This document shows, in pieces, positions 8,564 through 17,229 of a DNA stretch of 64,000 bases (position 1 is the first letter of the stretch; every line of letters starts with the position of its first letter). Source of the stretch: Burkholderia stagnalis (GTDB lineage: Bacteria; Pseudomonadota; Gammaproteobacteria; Burkholderiales; Burkholderiaceae); assembly GCF_902830275.1 (NCBI RefSeq), contig NZ_CADESW010000003.1:406082-470081 (forward strand). Direction: 5' to 3'. A program made the translations under genes and the position numbers. The notes beneath the pieces are model-generated. The model did no database searches. It saw only the letters and a list, made by a program, of their open reading frames with translations, and had not been told where the DNA came from.

Positions 8564-9439
8564 ATGCGAATTGCGTTGACGCCGCGCGGCGAACGGCCAT
8601 TTCTTCGTGCGATGACCCTGGCCGGGCCGGCCTACGGCTGGCTCCTGCTGGCGGTCTTCCTGCCGCTGTCGGTCATGCTGCTGCTCAGCTTCATGACCGA
8701 CGTGCCGGTCGCCGGCCGGTCGTGGTCGCTGACGCTCGCGAATTACGCGACCGCCGTGACCGATCCGCTGTACCGGACGATGCTGGCCCGCTCGCTCTGG
8801 CTCAGCGCGCAAGTGACGGCGATCTGCACGGCGCTGGCGTTCCCGTGCGCGTACATGCTGGCCAAGGTCATTCGCGGGCGGGCGCGGGAGGCGCTGTTCC
8901 TGCTGATCATCCTGCCGTTCTGGAGCAACGGCCTCGTCCGGATCTTCTCGTGGAGCATGGTGCTGCGCAGCGGCGGCATCCTGGATCTCCTCGTCAATCA
9001 CGTGTCGCCGTGGAACGTCAGCGTCGATCTGATGTTTTCCTATCCCGCGGTCGTGATCGGTCTCGTCCAGTCGTATCTGCCGTATTCGGTGCTGACGACG
9101 TACCTGAGCCTGCAGGCGATCGACGATTCGCTGATCGAAGCCGCCCGCTCGATGGGCGCGAGCCGGGCGACCATCCTGCGCCGCCTGATCCTGCCGCTGT
9201 CTGCGCCGGGGCTGCTGGCCGGCGCGGCGCTGATCTTCGTGCCGGTCGTGGGCGCATTCATGGAGCCGCGGCTCCTCGGCGGGCGCAAGGGGACGTTTTT
9301 CGGCACCGTCGTCGAGGATCAGTTCGTCGCGGTGTTCAACTGGCCGCTGGGCGCCGCGCTGGCGTTCATGCTGCTGGCCGTCGTGCTCGTCATCCTGTTC
9401 GCGGGCGTGCGGCTGTCGAGGAGGGGGGAATCGCAATGA
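8564..9439 (+). CDS. ABC transporter permease, PotB type
   Basis: 291 residues with six hydrophobic helices and a short basic N-terminal tail. The cytoplasmic EAA loop reads EAARSMGASRATILRRLILPLSAPG, which contacts the ATPase. ATG at 8564 follows CTGGAGA. Its TGA overlaps the ATG of the second permease, so the two subunits are made stoichiometrically. It forms the inner-membrane channel with the next gene and works with the PotD-like binding protein and PotA-like ATPase. Belongs to the spermidine/putrescine (POPT) importer class by sequence layout. Confidence 0.9.
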   Translation: MRIALTPRGERPFLRAMTLAGPAYGWLLLAVFLPLSVMLLLSFMTDVPVAGRSWSLTLANYATAVTDPLYRTMLARSLWLSAQVTAICTALAFPCAYMLAKVIRGRAREALFLLIILPFWSNGLVRIFSWSMVLRSGGILDLLVNHVSPWNVSVDLMFSYPAVVIGLVQSYLPYSVLTTYLSLQAIDDSLIEAARSMGASRATILRRLILPLSAPGLLAGAALIFVPVVGAFMEPRLLGGRKGTFFGTVVEDQFVAVFNWPLGAALAFMLLAVVLVILFAGVRLSRRGESQ

Positions 9440-10308
9440 AGTCGCTTGAATCCGGAACGCCGCTGCGACGCGGATTGACCGGCCTTCCCCGCGCATCCAA
9501 CGGCGGCGGCCACGCGCTCGCGCGCCAGGGCGCCGTGCGCGGCCTGCTCGGCCGGCTGTACGTCGTTGTCATCATCGGGTTTCTGTATCTGCCGGTCGCG
9601 ATCATGGCGCTGATGTCGTTGAACGCGTCGCCGCTGTTCGAACTGCCGATTCATTTCACGTTCGACTGGTATCGCGCGGCCATCGGCGACAGCCAGTTGA
9701 TGGACGCGGCGCTGAGGAGCGTCAAGCTCGCGGTGTCGACGATGGTGCTGTCGACGGCGCTCGGCGTGATGGCCGCGCTTGCCTTCTATCGCTACGAGTT
9801 TCCCGGCAAGCGGCAGATGCAGGCGCTGCTGTTTCCGCCGATGGCGATTCCGTGGCTCATCACCGGGACGGCGATGCTGATCTTCTTCTTTTCGATCGGC
9901 ATCGGGCGGGGCCTGCACGCGATCTTGCTCGGGCACGTTGCGCTCGCACTGCCCTACGTGATCATCGTCGTCGGCGCGCGCCTGAAGACTTTCCCGATCG
10001 AGCTGGAGCAGGCGGCCCGCTCGCTGGGGGCGACCGGCTGGCAGATCACGTGGCGCGTGACGTTGCCGAACATCGCCCCCGGCATCGTGGCGGGCGCGCT
10101 GTTCGCGTTCGCCGTGTCGTTCGATCAGTTCGTGGTGTCGTATTTCCTGTCCAGTCCCGGGCAAACCACGCTGCCGGTGGAAATCTACAGCGCGATCCGC
10201 AAAGGCTTCACGCCGGCGATCAACGCGATCTCGACGCTGATCATCATGATTTCCATGGGCATCATGGTGGTCGTCTCGCGGCTTTATCGATTTGGTGGAG
10301 AGCAGTGA
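9436..10308 (+). CDS. ABC transporter permease, PotC type
   Basis: 290 residues. An unusually long basic N-terminal tail of about 38 residues precedes the first membrane helix (LYVVVIIGFLYLPVAIMAL). Six helices in total, with an EAA loop EQAARSLGATGWQITWRVTLPNIAPG and the PotC-like ending region. The start at 9436 overlaps the previous stop (ATGA), supporting the long N terminus. Its own stop TGA overlaps the ATPase start by one base. Partner of the preceding permease in the inner membrane. Confidence 0.9.
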   Translation: MKSLESGTPLRRGLTGLPRASNGGGHALARQGAVRGLLGRLYVVVIIGFLYLPVAIMALMSLNASPLFELPIHFTFDWYRAAIGDSQLMDAALRSVKLAVSTMVLSTALGVMAALAFYRYEFPGKRQMQALLFPPMAIPWLITGTAMLIFFFSIGIGRGLHAILLGHVALALPYVIIVVGARLKTFPIELEQAARSLGATGWQITWRVTLPNIAPGIVAGALFAFAVSFDQFVVSYFLSSPGQTTLPVEIYSAIRKGFTPAINAISTLIIMISMGIMVVVSRLYRFGGEQ

Positions 10309-11363
10309 TGGCAGAAGTCAACGTATTGAACGTCAGCAAGCGGTATGGCGACGCGCGGGTGCTCGAGGACGTGTCGATCCGGTTTCCGGAGGGCGGCCTG
10401 TACGGTTTGCTGGGCCCGTCGGGCAGCGGCAAGACGACCCTGCTGCGCATGATCGCCGGCTTCGTCTTTCCCGACAGCGGGCAGATCGAGATCGGCGGCC
10501 GTTCGGTGGAGCGCATTCCGGTGGAGCGGCGCGAAATCGGCATGGTGTTCCAGAACTATGCGCTGTTTCCGAACATGAACGTCGGCGAAAACGTCGCATT
10601 CGGGCTGTCGGTGCGCGGCGTCGATCGCGACGAGATCAAGCGCCGCGTCGACACGGCGCTCGACCTGGTGCAGCTCGGCGCCTATCGCGAGCGGCGCATT
10701 CATCAGCTCTCGGGCGGGCAGCGCCAGCGGGTCGCGCTGGCGCGCGCGGTCGTCACGCGGCCTCGCGTGCTGCTGCTCGACGAGCCGCTCAGTGCGCTGG
10801 ACAAGTCGCTGCGGGTGGACATGCAGGTCGAGCTTCGACGCATCCAGAAAGAAGTCGGAATCACGACGCTGTTCGTGACGCACGATCAGGAAGAGGCGAT
10901 GACGCTCAGCGACCGGATCGGCATCCTGCGCAACGGGACGCTGCTCCAGGAAGGCAGCGCGCGGGACATCTACGACCGGCCCCGGACGGAATTCGCGGCG
11001 ACGTTTCTCGGCGATGCGAACGTCTTTTCCGGGGAACGCGAGGGCGGCGATTTCCGCCTCGCCGACGGCAATCTGCTCAGGCTGCCTCGCGATCACGAGA
11101 CCGGCACGCAGTGCAAATGCGCGGTACGGCCGGAAAAGATCGCGATTCACCGCATCGGCGACGCCATTCCGGACCCGGCATGCAACCGGCTCCAGGCGCG
11201 CGTGCGTCAGCAGGTGTTCGCCGGCGTGAACACGACCTATATCCTCGGATGGCACGACCAGACGCTCAAGGTTCACGTGCAGAATCGCGGGCGCGACGTC
11301 ATCCCGGTCGATTCGGACGTTCTGCTGAGCTGGGCGCCCGAGGACACGGTGCCGGTTTACTGA
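10308..11363 (+). CDS. ABC transporter ATP-binding protein, PotA type
   Basis: A 351-residue complete ATPase: Walker A GPSGSGKTT at residues 36-44, Q-loop FQNYALFP, signature LSGGQRQR, Walker B VLLLDEP and the H-loop VTHDQEEA. After residue about 240 there is a TOBE-type regulatory domain, as in PotA/FbpC ATPases. It starts with an ATG overlapping the permease stop by one base and preceded by GGTGGAG, and closes the seven-gene operon. It energises the importer from the cytoplasmic side. A short cysteine-containing segment (TQCKC) in the TOBE domain is slightly odd. Confidence 0.93.
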   Translation: MAEVNVLNVSKRYGDARVLEDVSIRFPEGGLYGLLGPSGSGKTTLLRMIAGFVFPDSGQIEIGGRSVERIPVERREIGMVFQNYALFPNMNVGENVAFGLSVRGVDRDEIKRRVDTALDLVQLGAYRERRIHQLSGGQRQRVALARAVVTRPRVLLLDEPLSALDKSLRVDMQVELRRIQKEVGITTLFVTHDQEEAMTLSDRIGILRNGTLLQEGSARDIYDRPRTEFAATFLGDANVFSGEREGGDFRLADGNLLRLPRDHETGTQCKCAVRPEKIAIHRIGDAIPDPACNRLQARVRQQVFAGVNTTYILGWHDQTLKVHVQNRGRDVIPVDSDVLLSWAPEDTVPVY

Positions 11364-11428
11364 TTTCAGGCCGCTGCCCGGTCGAGCGGTTGCGACGGGC
11401 GGCCGGCGTGCCGCAGCGTGAGGAGAAC

Positions 11429-11914
11429 ATGTCGCGAGCCAAGCCTCGAACACCGGGACGGCCCGTTCCTGGATGGATGAAGAAGCAGATGCTGCTTCAA
11501 CTGCCGGCCGGCTACATCCGGCAGCTTTCGCTGGCAAACCACCTTGCGCTCGTCGGCTGCTGCTCCGAGGCGAGCCTCAGGCATTCGCTCAATGAGCTGA
11601 TCCGCGTCGTCTACCTGTCCTATTTCCTGTGGGAAGCCGGTTATGCGCACGCGCCGGCGGCGCTGTTTCTGGATGCGGAGCGTGCGCTCGATGACGCCGT
11701 CCTGCGTGCGATGGAAACCGGCGTATGGCGGCTGGTTAATGACGAGGCGGATATCCTGAAGCAGATCGTCGCCGTGCACGACGATCAGCTCGCCAGGGTG
11801 ACGGGGCGCGCCTACGTCGAGGCCAGGCGACGGCTGGAGATGCTGTTGAGCGCGTCGCCGACGGCCTCGCCGATCAGGAAGCGATGGGCCGAATGTGCGG
11901 GTGCCTCGGATTAG
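11429..11914 (+). CDS. Unrecognised 161-aa protein (possible Fis-annotated Burkholderia family)
   Basis: ATG at 11429 is preceded by AGGAG at ideal spacing, so the gene is probably real although no family is certain. The N terminus is basic and proline-rich (SRAKPRTPGRPVPGW). The rest looks alpha-helical, with regions LPAGYIRQLSLANHLALV, SLNELIRVVYLSYFLW and an EARRRLEML C-terminal helix. I recall similar Burkholderia proteins being automatically labelled Fis family regulator, but no convincing Fis-type helix-turn-helix is visible here. No signal peptide or membrane helix. It lies 65 bases after the importer ATPase on the same strand and could be the last gene of that operon, or an independent gene. 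It is convergent with the nicotinate transporter gene. Confidence 0.65.
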   Translation: MSRAKPRTPGRPVPGWMKKQMLLQLPAGYIRQLSLANHLALVGCCSEASLRHSLNELIRVVYLSYFLWEAGYAHAPAALFLDAERALDDAVLRAMETGVWRLVNDEADILKQIVAVHDDQLARVTGRAYVEARRRLEMLLSASPTASPIRKRWAECAGASD

Positions 11915-11955
11915 CGGTCGCGCGCGGCATGCGGTGCATCCGCGCGCCGCGTCGA

Positions 11956-13263
11956 TCAGCGGTTGACCAGCCTGGCCGGAAACGCGAGCGCCAGCGCGCA
12001 GCCGACCAGCATGCACGCGGCGAAACCGTACAGCCCCGCGCTTTGCGAATGGAACGTGTCGCGCAGCCAGCCGATGAAATACGTGCTGCCGAACCCGCCG
12101 AGGTTGGCGATCGAGCACGCGAACGCGATCCCGCCCGCGGCGGCGGACCCTTTCAGGAAGGTCGACGGCAGCGCCCAGACGACGGGCATCGCGGCGGCCG
12201 CGCCGGCGTTGATCAGCGAGAACAGCAGCACCGTCGCGAGCGTGCCGTGCGAGCCGGTTGCCGCGACGGCCAGCGCGGCGCCCGAGACGAGAAACGGCAC
12301 GACGATGTGCCAGCGCCGCTCGCGCGCGCGGTCGGAGCTCGCGCCGCAGTACAGCGTGCCGATCACGGCGGCGGCGTTCGGGATCACCATCAGCCAGCCG
12401 ATCTGGTATGCGTCCTTCACGCCCGTGTCGCGCAGGATGCTCGGCAGCCAGAAGCTCACCGCATAGAGGCCGAGCAGCACGCACAGGTCGATGAGGCCGA
12501 GCGCCCAGACCTTCGGGTCGGTGAACGCCTTGCCGAGCGCGTGGCTCTTGTTGCCGGACGGTTCGCTGTCGAGATTCGCGCGCAGCACTTTCTTCTCGTC
12601 GGCGTTCAGCCACGACGCCGACTCGATGCCGTTCGGCAGCCAGCGCAGCACCACGAAGCCGAGCGCGATCGACGGGAGCGCTTCCAGCAGGAACAGCCAC
12701 TGCCAGCCGCCGAGCCCGTGCACGCCGTCGAAGAAGCGCATGATCCAGCCGGAGATCGGGCTGCCGATCATGCTCGACAGCGGCAGGCCGACCATGAAGA
12801 ACGCGACGATCCGCGCACGGCGCGCGTCCGGAAACCATTGCGTGAGATACAGCAGCACGCCGGGCAGGAAGCCCGCCTCGGCGACGCCGAGCAGGAACCG
12901 CACGACGTAGAACTGCATCGGCGTGTGCACGAACATCGTCGCGCCGGACAGCAGCCCCCACGTGACCATGATGCGGGCGATCCAGAGCTTCGCGCCGACG
13001 CGCTGCAGGATCAGGTTGCTCGGCACTTCGAACAGGATGTAGCCGGCGAAGAACAGGCCGGCGCCGAGGCCGTACACGGCGTCGCTGAACTTCAGCGCAT
13101 CGAGCATCTGCAGCTTCGCGAGGCCGATGTTGATGCGGTCGAGATAAGCGGCGAAGTAGCACAGGCAGAAGATCGTGATCAGCCGGATCGCGACCTTGCG
13201 GTACAGGTTGCCGTGCTGTGCGTCGCCCGCGGGGACGGCGGCGCTGGAATGTACGGTAGACAT
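11956..13263 (-). CDS. nicT: MFS transporter, nicotinate uptake (NicT-like)
   Basis: 435 residues with 12 membrane helices and the anion:cation symporter (ACS) subfamily look: early YLDRINIGLAKLQM, loop 2-3 motif NLILQRVGAKLWIARIMVTWG, and a central cytoplasmic loop around residues 200-240. The ATG at 13263 is chosen because the upstream extension is non-coding in character and helix 1 begins at a normal distance. NicT in Pseudomonas putida is an MFS protein of the same type encoded in the nic cluster. Location beside nicR and an upstream box shared with nicC (13360-13377) support a role in nicotinate import. Other carboxylates are possible for this family; the assignment is by context. Confidence 0.8.
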   Translation of the reverse strand: MSTVHSSAAVPAGDAQHGNLYRKVAIRLITIFCLCYFAAYLDRINIGLAKLQMLDALKFSDAVYGLGAGLFFAGYILFEVPSNLILQRVGAKLWIARIMVTWGLLSGATMFVHTPMQFYVVRFLLGVAEAGFLPGVLLYLTQWFPDARRARIVAFFMVGLPLSSMIGSPISGWIMRFFDGVHGLGGWQWLFLLEALPSIALGFVVLRWLPNGIESASWLNADEKKVLRANLDSEPSGNKSHALGKAFTDPKVWALGLIDLCVLLGLYAVSFWLPSILRDTGVKDAYQIGWLMVIPNAAAVIGTLYCGASSDRARERRWHIVVPFLVSGAALAVAATGSHGTLATVLLFSLINAGAAAAMPVVWALPSTFLKGSAAAGGIAFACSIANLGGFGSTYFIGWLRDTFHSQSAGLYGFAACMLVGCALALAFPARLVNR

Positions 13264-13359
13264 GGGATTGCCCCTGCTCTGATGTGGCGGTTGGGAAGAA
13301 TGCCGGGCGACGCGAGTCCGTGCAAAGCGCTCGCTTGAGTCTGTATAGCACGCCAATTA

Positions 13360-13377
13360 AGTAGCGTACACACTATA
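13360..13377 (-). promoter_or_regulatory. Candidate NicR operator upstream of nicT
   Basis: On the minus strand this reads TATAGTGTGTACGCTACT. The 14-base core AGTGTGTACGCTAC is identical to a site upstream of nicC at 20116-20129. It lies about 100 bases from the nicT start and overlaps a possible -10 (TATAGT). Confidence 0.6.
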
Positions 13378-13518
13378 AAAACCGATCCGATCGCGAGGCT
13401 GGGAAGCAGGCTTTGAGGAACGCGAAGATCGGCATAATTCCATATTAATAAAGGTGTTTTTCTGGTTGAGTGAGATCGTTTTCAGATACGGGGAAGGCGG
13501 GGCGGTACGCGCCAGAAT

Positions 13519-13534
13519 GGTGCGTATACGCTTC
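13519..13534 (+). promoter_or_regulatory. Candidate NicR operator (palindrome) near nicR
   Basis: GGTGCGTATACGCTTC contains the perfect 10-base palindrome GCGTATACGC (13522-13531). It is a variant of the GTACGC core found at the nicT and nicC promoters and lies about 130 bases upstream of nicR. Confidence 0.4.
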
Positions 13535-13610
13535 AAAAACCGGGCGTCGCCGGGGCGGCCATGATCTCCCGCAAGACCTTGCCGGGCAGGCGGGCGATGT
13601 CGTCGGGTTC

Positions 13611-13627
13611 AGGGTGTACACTCGTTA
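13611..13627 (+). promoter_or_regulatory. Candidate NicR operator just upstream of nicR
   Basis: AGGGTGTACACTCGTTA holds the perfect palindrome GTGTACAC (13614-13621), 44 bases upstream of the nicR start. It would suit autorepression; similarity to the other boxes is limited to the GTGTAC core. Confidence 0.4.
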
Positions 13628-13664
13628 CCTTTCAGTTTCAGGCCGCGCCGGCAACCTTACTTTC

Positions 13665-14108
13665 ATGGCGTCATCCAGGGATTCCTACGACTTTCACGAT
13701 CAGATCGGGCATTTGCTGCGCCGTGCCTATCAGCGGCACGTCGCCATCTTTCAGGAGGCGATTCCCGATTCCGATCTTACTGCCGCGCAGTTCGTCGCGC
13801 TGTGCGCGGTCAAGCAACAGCAGGCGTGCTCGCTGAACGACATCGTCAAGGCAACTGCGATCGATCAGGCGACGATCCGCGGCGTCGTCGATCGGCTCAA
13901 GGCGCGCGCGCTGATCGAGGTGATGCCCGATCCGGATGACGGCCGCAAGCTGCTGGTGCGTGCGACGGCGGCCGGCCTCGCGCTGATCGACCGGACGGTG
14001 CCGTTCGCGAAGCAGGTGACGGAGCGCACCTATGGCGCGCTCAATCCGGGCGAGCGCGTAGCGCTGCAATTCCTGCTGCGCAAGATGATGGAATCCGAAG
14101 AGGCATGA
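13665..14108 (+). CDS. nicR: MarR family repressor of the nicotinate cluster (NicR-like)
   Basis: 147 residues of MarR fold: dimerisation helices at both ends, a winged helix with recognition segment LNDIVKATAIDQATIRGVVDRLKARALI, and the wing MPDPDDGRKLLVRATAAG. The ATG at 13665 gives the typical MarR length; the longer frame upstream reads as non-coding and carries operator-like palindromes. The SD is poor, suggesting low expression. In P. putida NicR, a MarR protein, represses nic operons and is relieved by 6-hydroxynicotinate. Position inside a complete nic cluster, divergent from nicT, supports the same role; the effector is inferred. Confidence 0.85.
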   Translation: MASSRDSYDFHDQIGHLLRRAYQRHVAIFQEAIPDSDLTAAQFVALCAVKQQQACSLNDIVKATAIDQATIRGVVDRLKARALIEVMPDPDDGRKLLVRATAAGLALIDRTVPFAKQVTERTYGALNPGERVALQFLLRKMMESEEA

Positions 14109-14129
14109 TCGTGCGCCGCCGCGCGGCGC

Positions 14130-16415
14130 TCACGCGCGCCCCGCTGCTGCGGGCCCGGCCGGCTCGGGCGCGAGCAGCCGGCCTGCCGCGCGCAGGCCCG
14201 CGCGGATCGTCTCCGGCGTGAACGGCGGCGCGTAGAAGCGCACGCCCGTCGCATCGAAGATCGCGTTCGCCAGCGCCGCCGGGCCGGGCACCGATGCGGA
14301 TTCGCCCGCGCCGAGCGGCGGCTCGCCCTGCCGCGGCATCAGCACGACGTCGACGGCCGGCACCTCGTCGAATGTCAGGATCGGATAGCTCGCCCATTCG
14401 CGCGACGCGACCTTGCCGTCGACGAATCGCACGCGCTCCTTCAGCGTGCGGCTCAGCACCTGGATCACGTTGCCGTGCACCTGGTGGCGCACGCCGTCCG
14501 GATTGATCATCGTGCCGGTATCCTGGCCGACGGTGATCCGCTCGACGCGGATCTCGCCCGTCGCGCGATCGACCGTCAGGTCGACGACCCATGCGGACCA
14601 GGCCGCGCCGAAGCCCGGAAAGCGGCTGTGCACGTAGCGCGCATACGCGATGCCGCGGCCATGCGCGATGCGTGCGTCGTTCGGTTCGCGCCGCGTGCGG
14701 GCTGTCCACCCGGCGCGCGTGGCGACTGCCTGCAGCAGCTCGGCGGCGCGCGCGTCGTTCAGGTGGCGCAGGCGGAATGCCAGCGGATCGACGCCGGCGA
14801 TTGCCGCGCATTCGTCGGCGAACGCATCGTGCGCGAACGCGTTCGGCAGCGCCGACACGCCGCGAAACCACGATGCGCGGACGAGCGGCGCGAGATCCTC
14901 GCAGACGAAACGGCGATTCGGGCACGCGTACGGCGACACGGCGGTGCGGTCGCCCATCTCGAACACGCGCGGCGCCGGCGCGACCACGCCGGTCAGCAGC
15001 GATGCGAGCAGCGGCGCGTCGTTCGACGGATAGCGGGTCGAGAAGTCGTAGCCGAGCAGCCGGCCGTCGCGGCCGACCGTGCCGGTCACCTGCATCACCT
15101 GGCCCGCGCCCTTCGGTTCCCACATATGCTCGTCGGCGCGCGACAACTGCACGCGCACCGGTTGCCCGACCGCGCGCGACAGCAGCAGTGCGTCGCCGCA
15201 CACGTCGTCCGCGCCGTTGCGGCCGTAGCAGCCGGCCGCTTCCATCCGCACGATGTCGAAATCGGCTTCGTCGCGCGCGACGAGGGTCGCGAGATCGCAG
15301 CGCAGCGACGCCGGGTTCTGCGTGCCGGACCACACGGTGATCCGGCCGTCGCCCGGTGCGCGATAGTCCGCGACCGCGCACGACGGGCCGATCGAGCCGT
15401 GCATCTGGTACGGCCACGCATACGTGCGCGACAGCGTGATCGCATCGGGCAGCGCGCGGGCGGCGTCGACGTCGCCTTCTTCCAGCAGCAGGCGGCGCCG
15501 CGCCGGGGCGGCCGAGATCGCGGCGGCGGGGGCGTCGAGCGGCGGCAGCGCGGGCAGCGGGCGCCACGTCACGCGCAACTGGCGCGCCGCGCGTATCGCG
15601 TGTTCCTCGCGTTCGGCGACGACGCCGACGAAATCGCCCGCGACGACGACGGCGCGCAGGCCGGGCACGTCGGCGACGGATGCGCGATCGACGTCGACGA
15701 GCGAGGCGCCGACGAACGGGCCGCTGTCGATGCCCGCGTAAGGCGGCCTGACCACGCGGCCGTGCAGCATTCCCGGCACGCGCACGTCGTGCACGAACGT
15801 CAGCGCGCCGGTCGCCTTCGCCGGAATGTCGACGCGCGGCGACGCGCGGCCGACGACCCGGTACGTCGCCGGATCCTTGGTGCGCGCGTTCAAATCCAGT
15901 TCGAGCGCGATGCGCCGCCCGGCGACCAGCTCGGCGAACGTCACGCGTCGCCCCTCCGGCGCGCCGGTCACGAAGATGCAGCCGTCGTCGCTCGACAACC
16001 GTTCGGCGTCGACACCGAGGCGCCCGGCCGCGAGCTGCAGCAGCGCGTGCCGCGCCTGCGCGGCCGCGCAGCGCAGCGGTACCGCGGAAATCTGGATCGT
16101 CGCGCTGGCGATGGTCGGGCCCTGGTTCGGTGTCGTCGCGGTGTCGCCGAGCACCATCGCGACCCGCGCGGCGGGCACGTCGAGCTCCTCGGCGACGATC
16201 TGCGCGAGCGACGTGCGGATGCCGGTGCCGAGATCGACGTGGCCGTTGAAGCCGAGGATGCGGCCGTCGTCGAGAATCGCGACGAACGCCTCGGGCCGGT
16301 CGGGCACATACGACGACGGGCTGCCCGGCTGGCCTGGCGCGGGCTTGACGGGCGGCGCAGGCTGCCGGATCACGGTCAGGCAGCCGTCGCGCGCGAGCAG
16401 TTCGGAAGGGTTCAC
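14130..16415 (-). CDS. nicB: Nicotinate dehydrogenase molybdenum-binding subunit (NicB without cytochromes)
   Basis: 761 residues of the xanthine-dehydrogenase/isoquinoline-oxidoreductase large-subunit type. Visible features: GHVDLGTGIRTSLAQIVAEELD near the N terminus, TYAWPYQMHGSIGPSCAVAD and WSGTQNPASLRCDLA in the molybdopterin domain, WFRGVSALPNAFAHDAFADE, and the catalytic-glutamate region PLGAGESASVPGPAALANAI. It hydroxylates nicotinate at C6, with electrons leaving through the [2Fe-2S] NicA subunit. In P. putida NicB is about 1,190 residues and ends in cytochrome c domains; here the protein stops after the molybdenum part and the cytochromes are in the gene at 21962-24397. A GTG at 16415 is the preferred start because the extension to the ATG at 16499 is arginine-rich and non-coding in character; no strong SD is visible. 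Last gene of the nicEDXFB operon. Confidence 0.88.
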   Translation of the reverse strand: MNPSELLARDGCLTVIRQPAPPVKPAPGQPGSPSSYVPDRPEAFVAILDDGRILGFNGHVDLGTGIRTSLAQIVAEELDVPAARVAMVLGDTATTPNQGPTIASATIQISAVPLRCAAAQARHALLQLAAGRLGVDAERLSSDDGCIFVTGAPEGRRVTFAELVAGRRIALELDLNARTKDPATYRVVGRASPRVDIPAKATGALTFVHDVRVPGMLHGRVVRPPYAGIDSGPFVGASLVDVDRASVADVPGLRAVVVAGDFVGVVAEREEHAIRAARQLRVTWRPLPALPPLDAPAAAISAAPARRRLLLEEGDVDAARALPDAITLSRTYAWPYQMHGSIGPSCAVADYRAPGDGRITVWSGTQNPASLRCDLATLVARDEADFDIVRMEAAGCYGRNGADDVCGDALLLSRAVGQPVRVQLSRADEHMWEPKGAGQVMQVTGTVGRDGRLLGYDFSTRYPSNDAPLLASLLTGVVAPAPRVFEMGDRTAVSPYACPNRRFVCEDLAPLVRASWFRGVSALPNAFAHDAFADECAAIAGVDPLAFRLRHLNDARAAELLQAVATRAGWTARTRREPNDARIAHGRGIAYARYVHSRFPGFGAAWSAWVVDLTVDRATGEIRVERITVGQDTGTMINPDGVRHQVHGNVIQVLSRTLKERVRFVDGKVASREWASYPILTFDEVPAVDVVLMPRQGEPPLGAGESASVPGPAALANAIFDATGVRFYAPPFTPETIRAGLRAAGRLLAPEPAGPAAAGRA

Positions 16416-16553
16416 GGTGAGGCGTTCCAGTCGGGCCGATAAGGGGCGGCATCGGCGTGCGTCTCGCCCGATGCCGCCGTGCCGCCGCATTCGATGCACA
16501 CGAATGTAGGTGGCCGGAAGCGGCGCGTCAATCGCGCGGCGCCCGCCCGTGGG

Positions 16554-17213
16554 CTACCGCGCGGCGGCCGGCGCGCGCGCCGCGTCGATCGCCGCGATCG
16601 CGGCATCGAGCGGCATCACCGCCGCGTATTTCTGCTGCATGTCGAACAGGTTCGCGTCGTGCGGCGCGATCGCGCGGTCGCCGACGCAATCGGACAGCAC
16701 GAGCGGGCGGAAGCCGTGCGACATCGCGTCGACGACGCTCGCGCGCACGCAGCCGCTCGTCACCGCCCCCGCGACCAGCAGCGTCTGCACCGCGCGCTGC
16801 GTGAGCCAGGGGGCAAGCTGGGTGCCGAAGAACGCGGACGGCACCGTTTTGCGCACGACGAGCTCGCCGTTGGCGGGCGTGAGCTCGGGCACGATCGCGC
16901 TGTTCGGGTGATCCTCGGTCAGCGTCGCCATGCCGGGCACCTTCAGCGAGAACACGTTGTCGTCGCTGCCGTCGGCCGCGTACACGATGCGGCTGTGCGC
17001 GACCGGCCAGCCGCGCCGGCGCGCGAGCGCGAGCGCGTGCGTGGTGCGCGCGATCGCCGGCGCGATGTTGCCGCCGCCGAAGGTCGCGGGATCGGCGAAG
17101 CCGACGACGAAATCGACGATCAGCAGGCCGATGTTGCCGTGCGGCGGCAGCGGCGTGCCGAAGCCCTGCTGCTGGTAGACGTGCGCTTCGGCGTGACGGG
17201 AGAGGTCGTTCAT
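16554..17213 (-). CDS. nicF: Maleamate amidohydrolase (isochorismatase family)
   Basis: 219 residues of the cysteine-hydrolase/isochorismatase fold. The catalytic aspartate sits in GLLIVDFVVGFADP (about residue 34), the lysine in VVRKTVPSAFFGTQL, and the nucleophilic cysteine in VAGAVTSGCVRASVVDAMSHGF with the family's non-proline cis bond region. NicF converts maleamate to maleate and ammonia, the fifth step of the aerobic nicotinate pathway. The start at 17213 begins MNDLSRHAEAHVYQQQGFG, consistent with family members. It lies 16 bases after nicX and 138 bases before nicB in the same operon. Isochorismatase-fold proteins vary in substrate; neighbours make maleamate the clear choice. Confidence 0.93.
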   Translation of the reverse strand: MNDLSRHAEAHVYQQQGFGTPLPPHGNIGLLIVDFVVGFADPATFGGGNIAPAIARTTHALALARRRGWPVAHSRIVYAADGSDDNVFSLKVPGMATLTEDHPNSAIVPELTPANGELVVRKTVPSAFFGTQLAPWLTQRAVQTLLVAGAVTSGCVRASVVDAMSHGFRPLVLSDCVGDRAIAPHDANLFDMQQKYAAVMPLDAAIAAIDAARAPAAAR

Positions 17214-17229
17214 CGCGGGTCTCGGTCGG

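Noticed and set aside
7459..11363. Assigning potD/potB/potC/potA symbols and spermidine transport
   Set aside because: Sequence type fits, but the operon partners (glycohydrolase, PfkB kinase, UTRA regulator) do not suggest polyamine use, so symbols were withheld.
13413..13438. TTGAGG...CATAAT promoter-like pair upstream of nicR
   Set aside because: Spacer is only 14 bases, too short for a sigma-70 promoter.
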